NCBI GenBank assembly: GCA_964565645.1
Contig: CAZMFQ010000009.1
Span: 1-64,000 of the forward strand
Direction of reading: 5' to 3'
DNA length: 64,000 nucleotides
Source of the DNA: JAHIQC01 sp964565645
Lineage (GTDB): Bacteria > Actinomycetota > Coriobacteriia > Anaerosomatales > JAHIQC01
The position numbers were made by a program, and so were the translations under genes. This document shows positions 55,320 through 64,000 of the stretch, piece after piece; within the stretch, counting starts at the first letter, position 1, and each line of letters opens with the position of its first letter. The notes beneath the pieces are model-generated. The model had not been told where the DNA came from and searched no databases. It worked only from the letters and a program-made list of their open reading frames with translations.

Positions 55320-55865
55320 TCACCACCCCTCGCCGTCGGTGAGCCCGAGTGGAGCCACGAGCTTCTCGACACTGAGCATGAACACGAGGTCCGTGTCGAG
55401 ATGGCAGACGCCGATCATTCGGTCGGCGAGGGCGTGCAGCTTGGGAGGGGCCGAGACGCACCCCTCGGGGACGTCGATGACGTCCTCGACATCGTCGACC
55501 ACCAGGGCCACGAAGCCCTGGCCGACGCGGCAGATGATCATGGGGGTGTCGAGACGGTACTCCTCGGCGGGCAGCGAGAGCAGGGCGCGCATATCGATCG
55601 CCGGGATGACGCTCCCGCGCAGGTTGACCATACCGATGACGGCGTGCGAGCCGCCGTGGGCCTCGGAGAGCGCGACGATCTGCTGGATCTCCTGGACGCT
55701 GTGGATCGGAAGGGCGTAGCGCTGACCGCCGAGGTGGAACGCGACCATCTGGCTGATGACCGCGACTTCGGGCTCAGGCTCCGCCGGCGCGACGACCTCG
55801 ACGGCAGGCGTCTCCTGCTCCACGGGGGCCGGCTCGGGGGCGGGTGTCTTCTTGCGAGGGGTCAT
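55320..55865 (-). CDS. cheW: CheW-like coupling protein 2
   Basis: The 181-aa protein has a Pro/Glu/Val-rich N-terminal tail (about 40 residues) and then a CheW domain (MVAFHLGGQRYALPIHSVQEI, AVIGMVNLRGSVIPAIDMRALL). Two different CheW proteins in one operon suggest separate links, for example transducer to CheA and PilB-like protein to the array. The ribosome site is weak, so the start is moderately sure. Confidence 0.88.
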   Translation of the reverse strand: MTPRKKTPAPEPAPVEQETPAVEVVAPAEPEPEVAVISQMVAFHLGGQRYALPIHSVQEIQQIVALSEAHGGSHAVIGMVNLRGSVIPAIDMRALLSLPAEEYRLDTPMIICRVGQGFVALVVDDVEDVIDVPEGCVSAPPKLHALADRMIGVCHLDTDLVFMLSVEKLVAPLGLTDGEGW

Positions 55866-55881
55866 CGTCTGTACCGCCCGC

Positions 55882-57753
55882 TCATTCCGCGAACCGCAGC
55901 ACGCGGTTGAGTTCCTCGGGACTGACAAGCCCCTCTTTGACCTTGGCGAGCCCGGAAGCGACCATCGGCCGCATCCCGGCGGCGCGCACGACCGCCGCGA
56001 TCTCCTCGGCGGACGCGCCATGAGCGATCGGCGCCCGGACCTGCTCGGTGAAGGGCAGGACCTCGAAGATGCCGGTGGCGCCCTGGAAGCCCGTGTTCGC
56101 ACAGGCGGGACAACCCGAGCCGCGCTTGGACGGCGTGCCGGGCTCCGCACCGGGGATCCGGTCCGCAAGCGGGCTCTTCTGCGGCGCCGAGCAGTGCGGG
56201 CAGTTCATGCGCACGAGGCGCTGGCCCACACCGAGCGTGAGCGCCGAAGCGAGCGAGACCGGCTCGACGCCGACGTCGAGCATGCGGCGCACGCCCGAGA
56301 CGATGTCGCCGCCGGAGAAGGTGGCGATGACGAGCTTGCCGACGCCGGCCGCCTCGACCGCGAGATGGACGTCCTCGACGGACTGCATCGCATCGATGGC
56401 GATGACGTCGGTGTCCTGGCGGATGCCCGCCGCGAAGTAGCCCTCGGCGCCGACCGGTGAGCCGGGGCTCACGAGCACCTGCGCGACGGCGGGGATCTCG
56501 TAGTCGATGGAGCGCTCGACCGAGTACACGGTCTTGCCGTATTGCGCGGCGTGCTGCAGCAGTGCGTAATAGGTGGACGAGCGGCCGCCCGCGACCGGCG
56601 CGCACACGAGCAGGATGCCCTTGCCGCGCTCGACCATCGCGTGCAGCGCGCGTACCTCGGCCTCGTTCATACCGAGCTCGGCAAGACCTCGCGGCGCTGC
56701 CTTGTCCGCAGCGACCGAGATGACCACGCGCTGTCCGGCGATCGTCGGTACGGCCGAGACCGTCACGACGAGGTCGCGGTCCCCTATGTGCGACTTGACG
56801 CGACCGAGCGCCGGACGCGAGGACTGCACCGAGGACAGGCGCGCGAAGTTCTTGAAGCCGTCCACGAGTGCGCCCTGGAGCGAGAGCGGGGCACTCGCGA
56901 TCTTCTCGAGGCGGCCGTGCACCCGATAGACCAGGAAGAAGTCGTCCTTGTAGGGCAACAGCTGGATGCGGTTCGCGCCGCGCACGACGGCATGCTCGAG
57001 GATGTCCGAGACGAGCACGGCGACCTTGCGCGCGTCCGCGACGGCGAGCACGTCGAGGTCGATGGCCGCCGAACCCTCGGAGACCGCGGTCTCGACGACC
57101 TCCTCGATCCCGCGCACCTCCTCGACGGGCGCATCGGCGGGGACCTCGACGGCAGGCGCGTCGGCGACCACAGGCATGTCGTCGACCACCGGAGCCTCGA
57201 AGAAGTCCGCGACGTCGACCTCCGGCTCCTCGGCAAGGATCGATTCGGGCGTGGGCTCGAGCAGGCGTTCGGCGAGTTCGGCGGGCGTCTCGACCGCCGC
57301 GACGGGCTCCTCGGCGACATCGCCGTAGTACTGCACGATCGCGCCGCGCACCGATGCGGCGTCGGAGAGCACCGCTTCGATCTCGAGTCCGAGTTCGGCG
57401 GCGAGCGAGTCGAGCTTGAAGACGTCCATGGCATCCGCGATCGCGATCGTGAGCATGCCCTCGATCTCAAAGAGCGGGAGCACGTTGCGCGCACGCGCGA
57501 CCCCGACGGGAACGAGCAGCAGCGCGTCGTCGTCGGGAGCGTAGCTCGAGAGGTCAACGCGCGGGATGCCGAGCTCGTCCTCCATGACCGACTCGACGTC
57601 GGCCGGCGTCACGAGCCCCCGCTGCGCAAGGACGTCGCCGGGCGTGGTGCCCGCCGACTCGGCAGCGTCGGTGACCGTGCTGATCTGCTCGATGGTGAGC
57701 AGCCCGGCGTTCGCGAGCGCATCCAGAACGCGTGAAGTGATCGAATCAGGCAT
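55882..57753 (-). CDS. degenerate PilB/GspE-family protein (predicted inactive ATPase)
   Basis: The 623-aa protein has a MshEN/T2SSE-N domain (about 1-140), a Pro/Val/Glu linker (about 145-235) and a GspE core (about 240-610) with the zinc-type CPHC...CPAC intact. The ATPase residues are lost. Walker A is APVAGGRSST instead of GPTGSGKTT (Lys to Arg). Walker B is DVIAIDAMQSVED instead of the DVIMVGEIRDLET type (Glu lost). The His box is GKLVIATFSGGD instead of GHLVLSTLHTND. It is therefore probably a scaffold or sensor rather than a motor. It sits inside the chemosensory operon, between REC and cheW. Confidence 0.85.
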   Translation of the reverse strand: MPDSITSRVLDALANAGLLTIEQISTVTDAAESAGTTPGDVLAQRGLVTPADVESVMEDELGIPRVDLSSYAPDDDALLLVPVGVARARNVLPLFEIEGMLTIAIADAMDVFKLDSLAAELGLEIEAVLSDAASVRGAIVQYYGDVAEEPVAAVETPAELAERLLEPTPESILAEEPEVDVADFFEAPVVDDMPVVADAPAVEVPADAPVEEVRGIEEVVETAVSEGSAAIDLDVLAVADARKVAVLVSDILEHAVVRGANRIQLLPYKDDFFLVYRVHGRLEKIASAPLSLQGALVDGFKNFARLSSVQSSRPALGRVKSHIGDRDLVVTVSAVPTIAGQRVVISVAADKAAPRGLAELGMNEAEVRALHAMVERGKGILLVCAPVAGGRSSTYYALLQHAAQYGKTVYSVERSIDYEIPAVAQVLVSPGSPVGAEGYFAAGIRQDTDVIAIDAMQSVEDVHLAVEAAGVGKLVIATFSGGDIVSGVRRMLDVGVEPVSLASALTLGVGQRLVRMNCPHCSAPQKSPLADRIPGAEPGTPSKRGSGCPACANTGFQGATGIFEVLPFTEQVRAPIAHGASAEEIAAVVRAAGMRPMVASGLAKVKEGLVSPEELNRVLRFAE

Positions 57754-57762
57754 CGGGCGTAC

Positions 57763-58143
57763 CTACCCCTGCGCCTTGGAGAGCTCCTCGGCCACCGCAG
57801 CCAGGAGGGTTTCGGGCTCGATAGGCTTCGTGAGGTATTGGTTCGCGCCGGTCCGAATGCCGGTCGCCATCGCCTGCTCCTCGGTCTTGGCCGTGAGCAT
57901 GATGATCGGGATGGCCTTGTACTTCTGGTCGAACTTGAGCAGCCGGCAGACCCGGTACCCGTCCAACTTGGGAAGCATGACGTCGAGAAGGATCAGATCG
58001 GGCATCTCCGCACGAGCGGTCTCGAGCGCTTCCGCCCCGTCTGACGCCGTGATGACCTCATAGCCGCCCGACAGGAGGATCGCCTTGATCATCTCCAGGA
58101 TGGTCGGACTGTCATCGACCGCCAGAATACGAGCACTCGCCAT
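57763..58143 (-). CDS. single-domain response regulator (CheY/PilH-like)
   Basis: The 126-aa receiver has the acidic pocket VDDSP, phospho-acceptor Asp in LILLDVMLPKLDGY, Thr in MLTAKTE and Lys in YLTKPIEP. It has no output domain, so it acts by protein contact; the neighbouring PilB-like protein is an obvious candidate partner. GAGGGGAG precedes the ATG. Confidence 0.93.
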   Translation of the reverse strand: MASARILAVDDSPTILEMIKAILLSGGYEVITASDGAEALETARAEMPDLILLDVMLPKLDGYRVCRLLKFDQKYKAIPIIMLTAKTEEQAMATGIRTGANQYLTKPIEPETLLAAVAEELSKAQG

Positions 58144-58213
58144 TCCTACTCCCCTCCGGGTCAGATGCCGCTTCCTCGTGTATATCGCCGCTTGCGACCT
58201 ACACCTTTAGGCA

Positions 58214-59746
58214 TCAACTCGCGCCCTTACGACACTCTACCAGACTACGCTCGACGGTCTTGGCCAACAGATCGGGTTTGAAACCGCCGAGGAACCACGT
58301 CCACGCGCCCTCCGGATCCTCATACAGGGTCCGCAGGGTGTTCTCATATTCTCTGCACGCGTCGCCCGTCGCCCCCTGAGCGCGGTAGAGGTTCGCGAGG
58401 TTGAGATGCGCGAGCGCGAAGCCCTGATCTATGTAGATGGTGCGCTTGAACTCCGAGAGCGCCTCCATCTGCTCGCCGCGGCCCAGGTGGATGATCCCGA
58501 GGACGTAGCGGGCCGCCGCCATGAGCGGATCGATGCTGAGCGCCTTGTGGCACTCCGCGAACGCCTCGTCCATCTGGCCCTGGTCGGCATGCACGTACGC
58601 AGCGAGCAGGTATGCCTCGGCGTTGGTCGGCTCGATACTCCAGACTTCGTCGATGGCTTCGAGGACCGCGTCGTTGCGGCCGTCCTGCGAGGCGAGACGC
58701 GCGGCTTCGAGCAACTGGGCCACACGGGCGTCGCCCTCGGCCGCGGGCTTCGCAGGCTCGGCCGGAGCAAGCTCGGGCCTCGTTCGCCGGGGCTGCTCCA
58801 CGCCGGCGCGCGACTCGCGGACGAGACGTGCGGTGCTCGGACGCTCGGACGGAGCACGCTTGGGCTCGGATCCGGGGAAGTTCAGTCCCCGGCGCAGCCG
58901 AGGCTTGCGGTACAGGAACACGCCGCCCACCTCGACCGGCTCGAACTTGTCCGAGATGCTCGTGAGCGTCTCGGAGTGGCCGATGAAGAGGTAGCCGCCC
59001 GGGTTCAGGGACTCGTAGAAGTTGTCGACGACCCGGCGCGTGGATTCCAACCGGAAGTAGATGGTGACGTTGCGGCAGAAGATGACGTCCCAGTTCCCCA
59101 TGAGCGCCAGCGGGTAGGGCTCCTTGATCAGGTTGTGGTACTGGAACGTGATCAGCTTGCGCACGCGATCGGTGACGCGGTGGCCGTGCGCGGTCGGCTC
59201 GAAGAAGCGACTCGAGACCGAACTCGGGACCGAGAGCAGCGCGCGTGCGGGGTACACGCCCTGCTTGGCGCGTAGCAGGGCGTTGGTCGACACGTCGGTG
59301 CCCATGACCTCGAGGTTGTAGCCGAGGCCCTCGAGGCCGGAGTCCATGAGCGTCATGGCGATGGTGTACGGCTCCTCCCCGGTGGAGCAGCCTGCCGACC
59401 ACACCCGGAACTGCCGGTTGGTGGGGAGTTTGCCCTCGATGATCTCCGGGATGATGAACTTGCGCAGCGCCTCGAACTGCTGAGGGAAGCGGAAGAAGCT
59501 CGTCTCGTTGATCGTGACGAGGTTCATGAGTTCCTTGAACTCGTCCTCGTCGGCCACGAGCATCTCGTAGTACTCGCCGAGCGAGTCGAAGCAGAAGCGC
59601 GTCGCGCGCGTGATGAGCGAGATGCGGAGCGAGTCCGCCTTCTGCTCCTCGAGGTAGATGCCTGAGTGCTTGTGGATGTAGTCGCGGAACCGCCCGAACT
59701 CCTCGGGGGTCAGGTCCTTTGACAGGCTCTCGCCGTTGCCGGCCAT
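58214..59746 (-). CDS. cheR: chemotaxis methyltransferase CheR with TPR domain
   Basis: Methylates transducer glutamates using S-adenosylmethionine. The 510-aa protein has the CheR N-terminal helical domain, the SAM site VWSAGCSTGEEPYTIAM, VMGTDVSTNALLRAKQG and IFCRNVTIYF. A low-complexity linker (about 285-335) and C-terminal tetratricopeptide repeats follow (AYLLAAYVHADQGQMDEAF and similar). TPR-tailed CheR proteins occur in pilus- and Frz-type systems. CGGAGTAA precedes the ATG and overlaps the upstream stop. Confidence 0.95.
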   Translation of the reverse strand: MAGNGESLSKDLTPEEFGRFRDYIHKHSGIYLEEQKADSLRISLITRATRFCFDSLGEYYEMLVADEDEFKELMNLVTINETSFFRFPQQFEALRKFIIPEIIEGKLPTNRQFRVWSAGCSTGEEPYTIAMTLMDSGLEGLGYNLEVMGTDVSTNALLRAKQGVYPARALLSVPSSVSSRFFEPTAHGHRVTDRVRKLITFQYHNLIKEPYPLALMGNWDVIFCRNVTIYFRLESTRRVVDNFYESLNPGGYLFIGHSETLTSISDKFEPVEVGGVFLYRKPRLRRGLNFPGSEPKRAPSERPSTARLVRESRAGVEQPRRTRPELAPAEPAKPAAEGDARVAQLLEAARLASQDGRNDAVLEAIDEVWSIEPTNAEAYLLAAYVHADQGQMDEAFAECHKALSIDPLMAAARYVLGIIHLGRGEQMEALSEFKRTIYIDQGFALAHLNLANLYRAQGATGDACREYENTLRTLYEDPEGAWTWFLGGFKPDLLAKTVERSLVECRKGAS

Positions 59747-59750
59747 GGCG

Positions 59751-60500
59751 TTACTCCGCGACCGGGACTTCGTCAGGCGCCCCCAGGCGTTCGATCAGCC
59801 CCGCCGAGTACATCCCATAGAGGATCTTTGCGGTATCGAAATCGTTGTATCCCGTGACCTCGACGAGCTCGCGCACGGTACGTCCCCCGTGCAGGAAACA
59901 CAGGAGCATCCACTCCTTGGGCTTCAGATGGATCTCCATGGACTTGTCACCGGGCGCCGAAGCCATGATGAACCGGGTGTCCATGCTCGGGATCTTGAGC
60001 CGGATACGGTTCCAAAGCTCGAGACGACGCGCGGACTCCATGATGATGTTCTCGACCGAGACGGAGATGCCGATGTCCTCGTCCTCGCAGGTCTCGCCCG
60101 ACTCGAACCGAAGCTCACCCTCCTCCCAGCGGAAGAGGTCGAACAGGGTGTCGTTGATCTGGTCCTGGATGAAACTCTCGAGCACCTTGGAGTCCAGATA
60201 GCCCTCATCGACGAGGATCTGCCCGAGGCGGCGGTTGGCCTTCTCCTTCTTCTGGATCTTCTGGAGGCCGAGGGCCTGCCGCAGCTGTTTCTCCGAGATG
60301 ACGCCCGTCTTGACGAGACGCCGGCCCAAAGACTCGCGGTTGTAGTTGCTCGATGCGAAGAACACGCGCCCCTTCTTGAAGCAGACGCGCCCCTCGGACT
60401 CGCCGCGCTCCATATGCAGGGTGCCGCTCTTCGAGCCTGAGGCGAGAAGGCGGAACATGTCCTCGAGCGAGAAGTCTCTGAGGTTTCCCTCGAGCGCCAC
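59751..60500 (-). CDS. DUF4388 (PATAN) domain protein
   Basis: The 249-aa protein starts with a DUF4388 domain (ALEGNLRDFSLEDMFRLLA, GTLHMERGESEGRVCFKKGRV-type core), followed by a helical region and a C-terminal winged-helix-like segment (VTGYNDFDTAKILYGMYSAG). DUF4388/PATAN proteins often accompany chemosensory and response-regulator genes; their molecular role is unclear. The start is set at the GTG with GGGAGG six bases upstream. An ATG six codons earlier lacks a spaced ribosome site. It is the first gene of the operon. Confidence 0.82.
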   Translation of the reverse strand: MALEGNLRDFSLEDMFRLLASGSKSGTLHMERGESEGRVCFKKGRVFFASSNYNRESLGRRLVKTGVISEKQLRQALGLQKIQKKEKANRRLGQILVDEGYLDSKVLESFIQDQINDTLFDLFRWEEGELRFESGETCEDEDIGISVSVENIIMESARRLELWNRIRLKIPSMDTRFIMASAPGDKSMEIHLKPKEWMLLCFLHGGRTVRELVEVTGYNDFDTAKILYGMYSAGLIERLGAPDEVPVAE

Positions 60501-60596
60501 GGAGATCCTCCCAGGCATCCTATGCCGGCCGAGGATTCGGCAGGCGGAGAAGTCGTTGAAACGGACCGCCGAGGAGTCTACCCGGAGTCCGTCCCA

Positions 60597-60624
60597 ATCG
60601 TAGCACGCCACCTGCCGAGGTCAA
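60597..60624 (-). promoter_or_regulatory. chemosensory operon promoter
   Basis: On the minus strand TTGACC (complement of 60619-60624), 16 bp, then TACGAT (complement of 60597-60602), giving a leader of about 90 nt before DUF4388. A GCCGAGGA copy (60568-60575) lies in that leader. Confidence 0.6.
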
Positions 60625-60725
60625 AGGACGCAGACAGCGTGTCGACCCCCTCGGACCTCGCCTTACGGCACAAGGTGTAATCGCTCGATAACACCACCGA
60701 AACAACCCGCTGGTTCACTGGGTCC

Positions 60726-62270
<1,545 letters not shown>

Positions 62271-62321
62271 ACCGCACGCGCGCTCCTCGGCAGTATGGGT
62301 ACGTACGACCCGGGAGGCAGG

Positions 62322-62966
62322 ATGCGCAAGGCGTTAGTACTCATCATCATCTCGGCGGCTGTCGTGGGCGCGGCGTTCGCGATCGCGCGGGGGCGCACCT
62401 CGCTTGCCGGCCCGACGCACGAAGCGGACGACGCACCGGCGCCGGACTCCGAGGGCGTCAGCCGACCCCTGCCCACAGACCCCCTGCCGCTGCCCGACCC
62501 GCTCGTGGATCCGCGCGTCGAGATCGTCAAGAGCGAGCGGAGGCTTCGCGTGTTCTCCGACGGCGCGCCCGTCAAGGGCTACCGCGTGGCTCTGGGGCGC
62601 GAACCGCACGGCGACAAGGAACGCGAGGGCGACGGCCGCACGCCGGAGGGCGCGTTCTACGTCTGCACGCGCAACGGAGAGTCGCAGTACCACCGCTCCA
62701 TCGGGCTCTCCTACCCCGACACCGAAGACGCGGAGCGCGGGCTCGCCGCGGGGCTCATCAACAAACGCGAGCACCGGACGATCGTCGAGGCCACACGGCA
62801 CCTCAGGCAGCCTCCGTGGAACACGGCGCTCGGCGGCGAGATCATGATCCACGGCGGAGGCACGCGCGCGGACTGGACTGCGGGTTGCATCGCCCTGTCG
62901 GACGAGGACGCCGAGGAGCTGTTCAACGCGTTGCCGCTCGGCACGCCGGTCTCGATACTGCCGTAG
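62322..62966 (+). CDS. L,D-transpeptidase family (YkuD) protein
   Basis: The 214-aa exported protein has an N-terminal signal or anchor (MRKALVLIIISAAVVGAAFA core), a Pro-rich linker and a YkuD domain (IVKSERRLRVFSDGAPVKGYRVALG-type start). The active site reads MIHGGGTRADWTAGCIAL, with His and Cys of the HGGG...GC pattern present. It probably forms 3-3 peptidoglycan links or anchors proteins to the wall. I chose the ATG with GGGAGG upstream; another ATG lies nine codons earlier. It lies 51 bp after the activator gene, but co-transcription is unproven. Confidence 0.85.
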   Translation: MRKALVLIIISAAVVGAAFAIARGRTSLAGPTHEADDAPAPDSEGVSRPLPTDPLPLPDPLVDPRVEIVKSERRLRVFSDGAPVKGYRVALGREPHGDKEREGDGRTPEGAFYVCTRNGESQYHRSIGLSYPDTEDAERGLAAGLINKREHRTIVEATRHLRQPPWNTALGGEIMIHGGGTRADWTAGCIALSDEDAEELFNALPLGTPVSILP

Positions 62967-63002
62967 GCCGCGGCGCGTCGGGCGCGCCGTGAGGCCTCGG
63001 CG

Positions 63003-63491
63003 TCACTTGCCGCGCTTGGCCGAGAGCGACTCGATCTCGAACACGAGGGCCGAAAACCCGGCCAGACGCTCCTCGATTCGCCACGGGCGCGAGGCCCAGT
63101 AGCCCTCCGGATCGGGTTCAAGATGCTCGACGAGCGTCTCGATCGCGCGGCGCTTCTCGTCCTCGGCGGTCGCGACGCGCAACGTCCCATGCATGACGAC
63201 GGACTCGAAGGGATGCTCGCACTCGCCCACCGTGTAGCCGTGGTCGATGATCACGGTGCCGCACGCGCGCGGTTCGCGCGTGATCGCATCGATCTTGCGG
63301 CCGGTGTGCGCGGCATGGAAGTAGAGCCGCATCGCCGAAGGATCGAACCCGTAACTCAGCGTGACCGCATAGGGCGCTCCGTCGTCGACGAGCGCGAAGG
63401 TCACGAAACGCCCGGCCCGCAGCAGCGCGAGGATCTCGTCGCGGTCGGTGATCTCACGGTCTGTGCGCCGCATGTGATAGGGCTCGGTCAT
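63003..63491 (-). CDS. pyridoxamine 5'-phosphate oxidase-like flavoprotein (NimA-like)
   Basis: The 162-aa split-barrel protein starts HMRRTDREITDRDEILALL. It has GFDPSAMRLYFHAAHTGRKID, the pattern of the 5-nitroimidazole reductase (NimA) branch, which binds FMN or haem. The physiological substrate is unknown. GAGGAGG precedes the ATG. It follows the molbindin gene with an 82-bp gap. Confidence 0.85.
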   Translation of the reverse strand: MTEPYHMRRTDREITDRDEILALLRAGRFVTFALVDDGAPYAVTLSYGFDPSAMRLYFHAAHTGRKIDAITREPRACGTVIIDHGYTVGECEHPFESVVMHGTLRVATAEDEKRRAIETLVEHLEPDPEGYWASRPWRIEERLAGFSALVFEIESLSAKRGK

Positions 63492-63573
63492 CCCGCCTCC
63501 TCGGTCGTCAGGTGGGTAGCGTACCGCAACAGCCGATGCGCCGGAACGGGCGATCCGTGACCACGGGGCGGGC

Positions 63574-63783
63574 CTACTCCACGCCGATCATCACGGCCGT
63601 CGCCTTGAAGATGGCCGTGGCCGGGCTGCCCTCCATCAGTCCAAGCTGGTCGGCGGCTTCGCTTGTCAGTGTCGCACTCACGTACTGGCCGCCGCCGATG
63701 TCGAGCTTGACCACCGCGCTCACCGGGCCGCGCGCGATCGAGACGACGGTGCCCTGCAGTTGGTTGCGTGCCGAAAGCCTCAT
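63574..63783 (-). CDS. molbindin (single TOBE/Mop domain)
   Basis: The 69-aa protein is one Mop/TOBE domain: MRLSARNQLQGTVVSIARG, VSAVVKLDIGGGQYVSATLTSEA and AFIKA-like AIFKATAVMIG. Molbindins bind molybdate or tungstate as oligomers. It follows the ABC ATPase gene by 12 bp, so it belongs to a molybdate/tungstate uptake operon. GAGAGGAACGAG precedes the ATG. Confidence 0.9.
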   Translation of the reverse strand: MRLSARNQLQGTVVSIARGPVSAVVKLDIGGGQYVSATLTSEAADQLGLMEGSPATAIFKATAVMIGVE

Positions 63784-63795
63784 TCTCGTTCCTCT

Positions 63796-64000
63796 CTAGT
63801 TCCGGGCCCTGAGCGCCGCGGGCAGTTCCACGGCATGCAGGAGCCTGCGTATCTCCGGCGTGGCCGGATCGTCCAGAAGCTCGGCCGGCCTGCCCACCTG
63901 CACGACGCCGGTGCCGGAGTAGACCACAAGCGAATCCGCGAGCGCGAAGGCCTCGTAGAGGTCGTGCGTGACCATCACGACCGGGATGCCTCGCTCGCGC
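63796..64000 (-). CDS. ABC transporter ATP-binding protein, C-terminal fragment (molybdate/tungstate-type)
   Basis: The window edge cuts this gene; the last 67 codons are present. It contains the H-loop VVMVTHDLYEAFALADSLVV, followed by GTGVVQVGRPAELLDDPATPEIRRLL, typical of ModC, CysA and TupC ATPases. The adjacent molbindin favours molybdate or tungstate. The Walker motifs lie outside the window. Confidence 0.8.
   Translation of the reverse strand, partial: RERGIPVVMVTHDLYEAFALADSLVVYSGTGVVQVGRPAELLDDPATPEIRRLLHAVELPAALRARN

Overview
This is a G+C-rich (about two-thirds by eye), gene-dense bacterial chromosome segment. It most likely comes from an anaerobic actinobacterium, and the deep Coriobacteriia (OPB41/Anaerosomatales-like) are my best guess. 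Three gene orders match what I recall from Mycobacterium: infC-rpmI-rplT ... pheS-pheT-argCJBDFRGH ... mpg ... tyrS; murI-MBL-rph-rdgB; and tig-clpP-clpX plus valS-folC. The energy genes are not mycobacterial: an Mvh-type [NiFe] hydrogenase, an HdrA/MvhD-like fusion and a large multihaem cytochrome c. No phage, insertion sequence, CRISPR array or other mobile element was seen. Most genes lie on the minus strand.

Layout: 1-374, 5' end of a 16S rRNA gene with leader and promoter. 688-11859, tyrS, two class A penicillin-binding proteins flanking a U32/RlhA-like protein, a NIF3-like protein, an AAG-type DNA glycosylase and a membrane protein. 11893-20507, the complete arginine operon read as argCJBDFRGH, with a sigma70-type promoter and a candidate ARG box. 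20563-24489, pheST with a T-box leader. 24490-25382, an ER-type signal peptidase with its likely TasA-like substrate. 25567-27074, infC-rpmI-rplT with an ATT-initiated infC and a leader attenuator. 27111-30758, a roughly 1,215-aa multihaem cytochrome. 30929-37525, thrS, a zinc-ribbon membrane protein, folC and valS. 37761-41361, a small cysteine-containing protein, then clpX, clpP and tig. 41408-42135, six tRNA genes in three or more transcription units. 42219-45252, rdgB, rph, an MBL-fold gene and murI. 45308-49895, hydrogenase genes and a maturation protease. 50079-60500, a chemosensory operon (DUF4388, cheR-TPR, REC, a dead PilB-like protein, two cheW, a transducer, hybrid cheA and cheB). 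60726-64000, a sigma54-type enhancer-binding protein, an L,D-transpeptidase, a NimA-like flavoprotein, a molbindin and a truncated ABC ATPase.

How parts work together: the hydrogenase would feed electrons from H2 into an HdrA/MvhD-like subunit, but HdrB and HdrC are absent and the HdrA Rossmann glycines are lost, so the acceptor is unknown. The chemosensory operon has every core component but no flagellar or pilus structural genes. Its PilB-like member has lost Walker A, Walker B and His-box residues, suggesting a scaffold or sensor role. A separate signal cuts across all of this. The octamer GCCGAGGA (or its complement TCCTCGGC) recurs about 60 times by eye, in several reading frames and in intergenic DNA, and once as an inverted pair forming a terminator stem. 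That pattern resembles a DNA-uptake-type or other genome-architecture sequence.
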